Shown here piece by piece: positions 1 through 5,686 of a stretch of DNA of 6,719 bases (position 1 is its first letter; each line of letters begins with the position of its first letter). Both the position numbers and the translations under genes were made by a program. This DNA is from Paracoccaceae bacterium (GTDB lineage: Bacteria; Pseudomonadota; Alphaproteobacteria; Rhodobacterales; Rhodobacteraceae), in assembly GCA_007134405.1 (NCBI GenBank), contig SLKW01000171.1:1-6719 (forward strand), read 5' to 3'. The notes below the pieces were generated by a model, which worked only from the letters and a program-made list of their open reading frames with translations, had not been told where the DNA came from and ran no database searches.

Positions 1-14
1 CAAATTGTGCGAAG

Positions 15-19
15 TGGAG
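15..19 (+). promoter_or_regulatory. Ribosome binding site supporting the GTG start at 28
   Basis: GGAGA followed by 8 bases and then GTG at 28. The alternative in-frame GTG at 7 has only six bases of upstream sequence in the window, so it cannot be judged the same way. This site and the clean signal peptide favour the shorter protein. Confidence 0.5.
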
Positions 20-27
20 ATGAAGTC

Positions 28-774
28 GTGACAATCATTGCAAAGACATCTGGTTTCCGCGCCTTCGCGGCCGTAGTAGCGCTTGGCGCATTCGTGTCCG
101 CGGGAAGCGCAAGCGCGACGACATTGATCGACTTTACGGATCGCAATCAGTGGGATGGACAGGGCGCTGGTGCGACTTATTCTTTCGACTATGGGTGGTT
201 CACGGCAGCAATCTCCACGAACCCACCGCAATCTCTAAATTTCAGCCAGAATTTCGACGGACCGGAATCTTCAAGCTATTGCCAGGCCAGTTCCGGACCC
301 CTCGCCTGTCAAAGCGATGGTCTCGGTGTCATTAACGACGAGATCAGTGAAGGGCAGTCGGTGACGGTGACTTTCAGCCGAGCCCTCCGAGTTACCGGCC
401 TGCACTTCTTTGATTTGTTCAGGTCAGCTAGCAATCCGGAGATTAACTTCGAGCGCGCTGTGGTGCATCTCAACGGTGATCCAAACCATGAATACACCTT
501 TGATGCCGTGGAGGTGCTTGGTGCTGCGAGTCCCAATCCCGAGGATGAGAACACGCTTGGCGGCCACCTTTTCGCCTCTGTGAACTGGGGGGGCGTCACC
601 AGCATGACCTTCTTCCCTAGAGAAGGGTTCAACGACGATAGCGGCGTTCCGGATTTCGCCCTGGCCGGCCTTCAGGTGGTCCCGATTCCATTGCCGGCCG
701 CGGGCTGGGTGTTGCTCACGGCGCTTGGCGGATTGGTCCTTGCCTCACGGCGTCGGAACAAGGTTGACGCCTGA
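28..774 (+). CDS. VPLPA-CTERM sorting-domain secreted protein (PEP-CTERM-like exosortase cargo)
   Basis: A 248-residue exported protein with no recognised enzymatic domain. Residues 1-30 form a signal peptide: a short basic start, a hydrophobic Ala/Val/Leu core, then SAGSASA with likely cleavage after Ala30. The mature part (about 31-215) is rich in Asp, Asn, Gly, Ser and aromatics, as in extracellular beta-sandwich PEP-CTERM proteins. It has an acidic DGLGVINDEI stretch (97-106) and one close cysteine pair (Cys85, Cys94) that could form a disulfide. The last 32 residues are the sorting signal: a PIPLPAAGW motif (219-227), a hydrophobic helix, then a basic RRRNK cluster. By family knowledge an exosortase (XrtD type for VPLPA signals) would cut near the motif. 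GTG at 28 is preferred over in-frame GTG at 7 because GGAGA lies 8 bases upstream and the signal peptide then starts cleanly. The frame is open to the left edge, so an upstream start cannot be excluded. It converges on the EPS operon. Confidence 0.88.
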   Translation: MTIIAKTSGFRAFAAVVALGAFVSAGSASATTLIDFTDRNQWDGQGAGATYSFDYGWFTAAISTNPPQSLNFSQNFDGPESSSYCQASSGPLACQSDGLGVINDEISEGQSVTVTFSRALRVTGLHFFDLFRSASNPEINFERAVVHLNGDPNHEYTFDAVEVLGAASPNPEDENTLGGHLFASVNWGGVTSMTFFPREGFNDDSGVPDFALAGLQVVPIPLPAAGWVLLTALGGLVLASRRRNKVDA

Positions 775-801
775 AATCAATGCTTTGGCTAATGAGTGAA
801 G

Positions 802-827
802 GGGTCGGCAAACGCCGGCCCTTTTTT
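802..827 (+). terminator. Rho-independent terminator after the VPLPA-CTERM gene
   Basis: An 8-bp GC-rich stem (802-809 with 814-821, one G-T wobble) around an AAAC loop, followed directly by six T residues (822-827). It lies 27 bases past the stop at 774 and has the classic intrinsic terminator form for rightward transcription. Read leftward the stem lacks a T tract on its 3' side, so it is probably one-directional. Confidence 0.88.
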
Positions 828-840
828 CGGTATTGACCCA

Positions 841-872
841 TTCCCCGCGCGTAAACTTCCCCGCGCGTAAAC
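841..872. repeat. Perfect 16-bp tandem duplication
   Basis: The unit TTCCCCGCGCGTAAAC occurs at 841-856 and again at 857-872 with no mismatch. It lies in the convergent spacer between the terminator of the VPLPA-CTERM gene and the end of the tyrosine kinase gene. It has no evident coding role. It could be a recent slippage duplication or a paired protein-binding site. Confidence 0.9.
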
Positions 873-879
873 AGCGGCG

Positions 880-900
880 GCCAGGCGAACCTCGCATGGC
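880..900 (-). terminator. Stem-loop at the 3' end of the leftward EPS operon
   Basis: Read on the minus strand, two bases after the TGA of the kinase gene, GCCA-T-GCGA pairs with TCGC-C-TGGC around a three-base loop, giving 8 pairs with one internal mismatch. No real T tract follows (only TTT a few bases on), so it is a weak intrinsic terminator or an mRNA-stabilising 3' hairpin rather than a clear terminator. Confidence 0.35.
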
Positions 901-902
901 GG

Positions 903-1874
903 TCAATAATAGCCGTAGCCGTAGCTCGGGTCGGTGTAGCGACACTTATTCAGCACCACGCCCAGCACGTTGGTATGCGCCGAGAGTTCACGCTCGCAGA
1001 TGTCCAGATCGTCGATCGACGTGGTTTCCGCTGCGGCGAGCAAAAGCACGCAATCGACATGCGTCGCAAACGCCAGCATGTCATCGGCAAGCAACATTGG
1101 CGGCATGTCGCACAGCACGATCGTAGGATCATAGTCCGCCTCGATCTTCGCCAGCACCTCGGCGGCTTCAACGCTTTGCAGCAGTTCCGAGGGATTGCGT
1201 GCCGGGCCGGTATTGGTACCAAAGGCCAGATTCTCGCCATAACGCACCAGATTTTCGGCCACGTCTTCCTTGCCCTCCAGCACACGCGAAAAGCTGGTGG
1301 AGCGGCGCATTCCCATAAGTCGCGCCATGCCTGGCCGACGCATGTCCAAATCGGCGACGACGGTGCGCTGGTTGGTTTGCCGGCCCAAGCTGAAGGCGAG
1401 GTTGAGGCAGACCGTTGTCTTGCCGCAGGTCGGGTTGGGCGATGTGATCGCGAGCCGCCGCCAGCCGTTCTTGCGCATTTCCTGCAGGATCCGGGTGCGC
1501 ATCATGTCCACGACACCCGCTTCCTTGCCTCCCTCGCGACCGCCGAAGAAACCGACGATGTGATTACGCTGCATCAACTTCGGATCAGGCCGGAACTCCG
1601 AGAGCGCCAGCCAGCGGGTCCTTACCTCGGGGCCGACCCGCTCGGCGGGGCCTTTTGCCACCGGTTTCGGTGGGCGTTCCGCCTGAACCTTCTGCACCGC
1701 AGGAGCCGGCTTCGCCTCACGGGCTGGCTTGGAAACAGAAGGCTGTTCCGGCACCGGCGCGAGCACGGGCTGCGGTGCGGCCACGGCCTCTTCGGTCGGT
1801 TGCGACCCGCTAGCCGCGTGCTGTTCCGCCCGCCGCGCCCGGGCCTTTTCCAGTGCAATCTGAATACGTTCCAT
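903..1874 (-). CDS. CpsD/CapB-family tyrosine autokinase (BY-kinase) of the exopolysaccharide/PEP-CTERM locus
   Basis: A 323-residue cytoplasmic P-loop protein of the bacterial tyrosine kinase family, which autophosphorylates to control polysaccharide chain length and export together with a Wzz-type membrane partner. Residues 1-20 are a basic helix. Residues 21-82 are a low-complexity Pro/Ala/Glu linker. The kinase domain covers about 105-310. It has Walker A SPNPTCGKTT (145-154; Lys152), Walker A' VVADLDMRRP (172-181) and Walker B IVLCDMPPM (252-260). The last residues YTDPSYGYGYY hold five tyrosines (313, 318, 320, 322, 323), the expected autophosphorylation cluster. No membrane segment is present, so this is the split architecture with the adaptor encoded just upstream. 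AAGGA (minus strand, 1887-1883) lies 8 bases before the ATG. It is the last gene of the leftward operon, 32 bp after the Wzz-like gene. The first glycine of Walker A is replaced by serine, as is common in relatives. Confidence 0.93.
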   Translation of the reverse strand: MERIQIALEKARARRAEQHAASGSQPTEEAVAAPQPVLAPVPEQPSVSKPAREAKPAPAVQKVQAERPPKPVAKGPAERVGPEVRTRWLALSEFRPDPKLMQRNHIVGFFGGREGGKEAGVVDMMRTRILQEMRKNGWRRLAITSPNPTCGKTTVCLNLAFSLGRQTNQRTVVADLDMRRPGMARLMGMRRSTSFSRVLEGKEDVAENLVRYGENLAFGTNTGPARNPSELLQSVEAAEVLAKIEADYDPTIVLCDMPPMLLADDMLAFATHVDCVLLLAAAETTSIDDLDICERELSAHTNVLGVVLNKCRYTDPSYGYGYY

Positions 1875-1906
1875 ACTCGTTATCCTTGGGGGGCGTCGAA
1901 AATTAT

Positions 1907-3430
1907 TTACCGGAAGGCTTCAATCACGCTGGCCAAACCCGTGCGTTGCAGGAACCGTTCGATCAGCAGATCCATGGGCAAGTAGAAAGTGTGCAGCCCC
2001 CACAACGCCAAGGGAACACCGAGGAGAACGACCGCCAACACACCCAAGATGATTCCTCTCCGCAGCATGATCTGCCGCCGTGTCCGAAGAAGCGGCATTG
2101 TCGCGATCGGCGTGATCCCAAGCCGTTTCGTGATCTCGACCGGGCGGCGGATTGAACGGTTCAGAAACTCCAGAAGCGCGATCAGACCCAAGCCTGCGGC
2201 GATACCACCGCCAACCCCGGCCATCGCAATCTGCGGCCGGTTAGGGCTGTCCGGGGAGCGAGGCGGAATTGCCTGTTCCAAGATCGTGATCCGCTGTCCG
2301 CGGGCCAGAAGTTCGATGCGCTCGCCCATCTCGGCGCGGGCCAACTGTCTGGCAACCTGATCGTGCTGAGAACGCACATAGCTCAACTCCCGCTCCAGTT
2401 CCTGCAATCGAACAGAAGTTACGGTCGTCTCGTCGATCGTCTGCTGCAACGCTGAGATTTCCGCCTCGGATTCGGCACGGATCTCCGCCTGGCGCGCGAT
2501 TTCCTCCTCGATCTCCTCAATGCGGCGCTCAAATTCCGTGAGTACATCATTGCCGCCGCTTTCCTGTTCGGAGCGCACCGCCTCTTCCAATTCCTCTATC
2601 CGTGCCTGAACCACGCGCACCCGCGGGTTCTGCGCGGAGTATAATCGAAGTGCCCGATCTCTCTCCTCCAGCGCGCCTGCCAGTTCCCGCTCAAGCGGGG
2701 TAAGTTCCTCGCTGACCCGCCCCGTCGCTTCAAAGAGCGCGATCAAGTCGCCCCGCCGGGCGATCAGCGCCGCTTCCTCGGCTTCCGAACGCGTGATCCG
2801 GTTCTCCAGGGCAGCCATGCGATTGCGGCGATATTCCAAGCTCTCGGGCAGCCGGTCACGGTTCTGCATGCGAAAGTCCAGAACGCGCGCGCGGTGAATG
2901 CCCATTTCACGATTGAGGCGGTTCACCTCTTCGCGGAAGAACTCCAGCGTGGTACTCGCGGCTCCGCGCCGCATCTCGATCGCCTGACGCTCGATAATCG
3001 CAGCGAAATGGTTGGCGACATCGGCAGCCACTTGCGGATCCTCCGAACGGAACTCGACGAAGACGTGGTTGCCGCTGGTACGAACGCGCAGCCGCCGACG
3101 CATGTCCTCGACAATCCGGTCGGGATCCATGCCGGCCCGCTCACGATAGATGCCGAGTTCCGTCGCGTGATCGATCATGCTGGCCCGGGAAGTCAGGCGG
3201 TCCCGGATAAAGCCCACCTGTTGGCCTACCCCTCCCTGCACGGTCGAAGCCATCATTTCGGAAGGTATCTGCTCGCCCTCAATAAGCAGCACCGCGCTAG
3301 CGCGATATTCTGACGGTAGGACTGACGCAACAGAAACGCCGATTGCACCGATCAGCGCGGCGATCACGGCAAAATAAGGAAACCGCCGCCAGAAGATCGA
3401 CAGGTAAAATTTGATGTCGAATGGCATCAT
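1907..3430 (-). CDS. Wzz/GumC-type polysaccharide chain-length determinant (PEP-CTERM/EPS locus subfamily)
   Basis: A 507-residue inner-membrane polysaccharide co-polymerase that would set exopolysaccharide length and activate the tyrosine kinase encoded next. A Wzz N-domain begins at once, with TM1 at about 18-38. The periplasmic part (about 40-400) is dominated by long Glu/Arg/Leu-rich coiled coil, clearest at 160-230 and 245-375. The Wzz hallmark Pro-rich run PPRSPDSPNRP (389-399) leads into the glycine-rich TM2 (401-423). A basic loop (424-456) is followed by an unusual third hydrophobic segment (457-478) and a 29-residue tail. The stop of the ATPase gene abuts the ATG with no gap. AGGAGG inside that upstream gene, 8 bases before the first of two adjacent ATGs, supports this start and suggests translational coupling. 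Length and layout fit the 500-residue GumC-like class rather than short enterobacterial Wzz. Confidence 0.93.
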   Translation of the reverse strand: MMPFDIKFYLSIFWRRFPYFAVIAALIGAIGVSVASVLPSEYRASAVLLIEGEQIPSEMMASTVQGGVGQQVGFIRDRLTSRASMIDHATELGIYRERAGMDPDRIVEDMRRRLRVRTSGNHVFVEFRSEDPQVAADVANHFAAIIERQAIEMRRGAASTTLEFFREEVNRLNREMGIHRARVLDFRMQNRDRLPESLEYRRNRMAALENRITRSEAEEAALIARRGDLIALFEATGRVSEELTPLERELAGALEERDRALRLYSAQNPRVRVVQARIEELEEAVRSEQESGGNDVLTEFERRIEEIEEEIARQAEIRAESEAEISALQQTIDETTVTSVRLQELERELSYVRSQHDQVARQLARAEMGERIELLARGQRITILEQAIPPRSPDSPNRPQIAMAGVGGGIAAGLGLIALLEFLNRSIRRPVEITKRLGITPIATMPLLRTRRQIMLRRGIILGVLAVVLLGVPLALWGLHTFYLPMDLLIERFLQRTGLASVIEAFR

Positions 3431-4294
3431 TTACAAACCCTCCTGGGCCGGTTCCGTGACCTGGCCAAAAAACACGCCGTCATCAAGCACGCGCCGAACT
3501 GTTTCCTCGCTTACGGACTTCTGTCCTTCAGTAAAGGCATAGACCAGCACGAAATCGCAGAGCTGATTGACCAATCGGGGCACACCGCCGGTTGCCTCGT
3601 AGATAAGGCGGCATGCCCGATCCGAGAAGACCCCGGGCGCACCGCCGGCCTTCCTCATGCGGTGGTCGATATACGCCTCAACAGTCGGAGAATCCATGGC
3701 CTTGAGGTGAAAGCTTGCCGCCACCCGCTGGGCGAACTGCTTCAGATCCGCCCGACGAATGATGTCGCGCAGCTCCGGCTGGCCGACGAGGACCAGATAC
3801 ACCAGCTCGTCCTTGTTCGAGTTGATGTTGGTGAACATTCTGAGCTCCTCAAGCGCTTCGCGGCTGAGGTTCTGCGCTTCGTCGAAGATCAGGATCACGC
3901 GCCGACCCGCGGCGTATTCATCAATGAGAAATGTCTGCAGCCGGTTGAAGAGGTCGACATAGGGCTCGTTTGTCGGCGCTTCCTGATTAAGCGCCATCAG
4001 CACCCAACGCACCAGCTTGCCGCGGTCACCCTGCGCATTCGCGATCAACCCTACCGTCATCTCCAGAGGTAGCTGCTTGAGAAGGTGATGCACCAACGTA
4101 GTTTTTCCCGCTCCCACCTCGCCGGTGATCAGCGTGATCGGTGCCCCGGTCGTCAGACCGTATTCCAGCATCGTATAGGCACGCTTGTGCTGATCCGACC
4201 AGAACAGGAAGTCGGGATCGGGTACGAGCGAGAAAGGTCGCTCGGTCAAGCCGAAGAATTCGTTGTAGATGTTGATCGAACTAATCATTTGCAT
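3431..4294 (-). CDS. ExeA-like AAA ATPase, PEP-CTERM/EPS-locus subfamily (putative secretion ATPase)
   Basis: A 287-residue cytoplasmic ATPase. It opens with the family signature for ExeA/GspA-like proteins, YNEFFGLTERPFSLVPDP (10-27). Walker A is GEVGAGKTT (58-66), Walker B VILIFDEAQN (133-142), a sensor-1-like strand LVLVGQPEL is at 167-175, an Arg within QFAQRVAASFHL (186-197) is a candidate arginine finger, and GGVPRLVNQLCD (236-247) is the conserved C-terminal AAA lid motif. No membrane segment or peptidoglycan-binding domain follows, unlike full ExeA, which matches the compact EPS/PEP-CTERM version. Its exact substrate is unknown; by context it serves EPS assembly or export. It is the first gene of the leftward operon, directly followed by the Wzz-like gene. 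ATG at 4294 is used here, with AGGGG 9 bases upstream; ATG two codons later is possible. The conserved signature begins at residue 10, so the start cannot be much further in. Confidence 0.92.
   Translation of the reverse strand: MQMISSINIYNEFFGLTERPFSLVPDPDFLFWSDQHKRAYTMLEYGLTTGAPITLITGEVGAGKTTLVHHLLKQLPLEMTVGLIANAQGDRGKLVRWVLMALNQEAPTNEPYVDLFNRLQTFLIDEYAAGRRVILIFDEAQNLSREALEELRMFTNINSNKDELVYLVLVGQPELRDIIRRADLKQFAQRVAASFHLKAMDSPTVEAYIDHRMRKAGGAPGVFSDRACRLIYEATGGVPRLVNQLCDFVLVYAFTEGQKSVSEETVRRVLDDGVFFGQVTEPAQEGL
3439..3444 (-). promoter_or_regulatory. Strong ribosome binding site inside the ATPase gene for the Wzz-like gene
   Basis: On the minus strand AGGAGG sits 8 bases before ATG 3430-3428 and within the last codons of the ATPase gene, whose TAA (3433-3431) directly touches that ATG. 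This arrangement favours coupled translation of the two proteins and selects the first of the two consecutive ATGs. Confidence 0.75.
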
Positions 4295-4361
4295 CTGTCG
4301 GCGCCCCTGCTTGCATCAGGCCCTACACCCCGGTTGCCACCGAAAACCGACCCATAGGGAA

Positions 4362-4406
4362 TTATCGTACATTCACTAATGATATCGCGGCAGGACAGCA
4401 CTTCAT
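4362..4406 (-). other. Possible 14-codon leader ORF upstream of the ATPase gene
   Basis: On the minus strand a consensus AGGAGG (4422-4417) is followed after 10 bases by an ATG opening MKCCPAAISLVNVR and a TAA stop, ending 67 bases before the ATPase start. The ribosome binding site is the best match in the intergenic region and is otherwise unexplained. The spacing is slightly long and the peptide shows no runs of a single regulatory amino acid, so a chance occurrence remains likely. Confidence 0.18.
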
Positions 4407-4449
4407 ATATCGATTACCTCCTCAAGCGTGACCACACCCTTACCGCCAA

Positions 4450-4463
4450 ACGATAATCATCGT
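4450..4463. repeat. Short dyad ACGAT-N4-ATCGT
   Basis: Five-base arms ACGAT and ATCGT around AATC form a 14-bp imperfect palindrome in the divergent region. It directly adjoins the inverted copy of the GAATCAC box. It could be an operator half-site pair, though five-base arms arise often by chance. Confidence 0.3.
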
Positions 4464-4541
4464 GATTCTGCGCCCAAAACGCCTGTTGCCGAAAGGAGAG
4501 GCGCGCACTGGCGCGAATCACCGAGGACCGGTGCGAATCAC
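4462..4541. repeat. Cluster of GGYGCGAATCAC boxes (two direct, one inverted)
   Basis: GGCGCGAATCAC at 4510-4521 and GGTGCGAATCAC at 4530-4541 are direct copies with one mismatch, exactly 20 bp apart, so on the same helix face. A related copy with one extra base lies on the minus strand at 4474-4462 (GGCGCAGAATCAC). Repeated, phased boxes between divergent operons suggest binding sites for a transcription factor that I cannot identify. Confidence 0.5.
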
Positions 4542-4651
4542 TGGCAAGTGGTAAAAGTTGTGCCTTGGTAAAATCATATTCGCTGCAGTTGCGTGGTCAC
4601 GCTGGGGGCCGCACAGAGACACGCCAAGGTAAGGCAAAAGGCCTCATCATT

Positions 4652-4662
4652 AACCAATGGTT
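4652..4662. repeat. Palindrome AACCAATGGTT
   Basis: Perfect five-base arms around one central base, about 40 bp upstream of the -35 element of the sugar transferase promoter. The position would suit an activator site. There is no other support. Confidence 0.3.
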
Positions 4663-4702
4663 GCAGCTCCTCTGCCGACCCCACCGGAAAAATCATGCAA
4701 AT

Positions 4703-4731
4703 TTGACACAGATGCTCTATAACGCTCTAAG
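4703..4731 (+). promoter_or_regulatory. Sigma-70-like promoter of the sugar transferase gene
   Basis: TTGACA (4703-4708, a perfect -35) is followed after 17 bases by TCTAAG (4726-4731, 4 of 6 matches to the -10). Transcription would start near 4738, leaving a leader of about 93 bases before the ATG at 4831. A second TATAAC at 4718-4723 is closer to the -10 consensus but only 9 bases from this -35. Confidence 0.5.
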
Positions 4732-4734
4732 ACA

Positions 4735-4767
4735 CTTGGAGAGCGTGCAACCTCCAAGCAATTTGGA
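4735..4767 (+). promoter_or_regulatory. Three TTGGA arms at the predicted transcription start
   Basis: CTTGGAG (4735-4741) and CTCCAAG (4752-4758) form a perfect 7-bp inverted repeat. The same middle arm also pairs as TCCAA (4753-4757) with TTGGA (4763-4767) around five bases. The first arm overlaps the predicted start point, so a repressor operator fits better than an RNA switch, but two mutually exclusive leader hairpins are also possible. Confidence 0.4.
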
Positions 4768-4793
4768 AGTTTGCCGAGTGGTTGACGAGTAAG

Positions 4794-4810
4794 TCACCGG
4801 GATTCACCGG
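4794..4810 (+). repeat. TCACCGG boxes 10 bp apart before the sugar transferase start
   Basis: TCACCGG occurs at 4794-4800 and 4804-4810, one helical turn apart, 20-36 bases before the ATG. Close relatives (TCACCGA at 4518, TCACTGG at 4538) overlap the upstream box cluster. They may be binding sites or a small tandem duplication. Confidence 0.35.
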
Positions 4811-4830
4811 GGCCTGCGTGCGGGGTTAAT

Positions 4831-5514
<684 letters not shown>

Positions 5515-5621
5515 GCAGTCTCGAGGGCAGGGTCGCAAACGTCAGTCGCATTGCACAGATTTGAGCACGACTGAACGGAATCGGACCTCGTGTCGCAGAT
5601 CCTCCTTCGCTACTATGCTAT

Positions 5622-5642
5622 GTGCATTTTGGCACAATGCAC
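5622..5642. promoter_or_regulatory. Perfect 7-bp inverted repeat upstream of the TPR gene
   Basis: GTGCATT (5622-5628) and AATGCAC (5636-5642) flank a 7-base spacer. An overlapping dyad TGTGC-N6-GCACA covers 5621-5636. A further 6-bp pairing (CACCGC 5640-5645 with GCGGTG 5658-5663) overlaps its right arm. It lies 45-65 bases before the TPR gene start and is a candidate operator or leader structure for separate control of that gene. Confidence 0.4.
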
Positions 5643-5686
5643 CGCCTGCCGTGCTGTGCGGTGTTTCACGATTAGGGTCTGCTGAC

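Larger units (their letters stand above)
4295..4830. promoter_or_regulatory. Divergent intergenic regulatory region between the two EPS operons
   Basis: About 540 bp without a convincing gene, lower in GC than its flanks. It must hold promoters for both the leftward ATPase-Wzz-kinase operon and the rightward sugar transferase. It contains a sigma-70-like promoter (4703-4731), repeated GGYGCGAATCAC boxes (4462-4541), short dyads at 4450-4463, 4652-4662 and 4735-4767, paired TCACCGG boxes just before the sugar transferase start, and a possible 14-codon leader ORF on the minus strand. For the leftward operon only weak promoter matches are visible (for example GATAAT, minus strand, 4366-4361, without a good -35). 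The 75-codon TTG-started frame inside it has no ribosome binding site and no family look. Confidence 0.7.

Noticed and set aside
975..1985. A 336-codon plus-strand frame opposite the kinase gene
   Set aside because: It is antisense to a kinase with intact Walker A, A' and B motifs, and its product is His/Arg-rich with no family features, typical of a shadow frame in GC-rich DNA.
4565..4792. A 75-codon plus-strand TTG-started frame in the divergent intergenic region
   Set aside because: No Shine-Dalgarno sequence, no recognisable protein features, and it overlaps the promoter and repeat elements; judged non-coding.
5629..5645. TTGGCAC resembling a sigma-54 -24 element before the TPR gene
   Set aside because: The next GC lies 11 bases after the GG instead of the required 10, and the -12 part (GCCTG) is a poor match; EPS/PEP-CTERM loci are often sigma-54 linked, so it was considered but not called.
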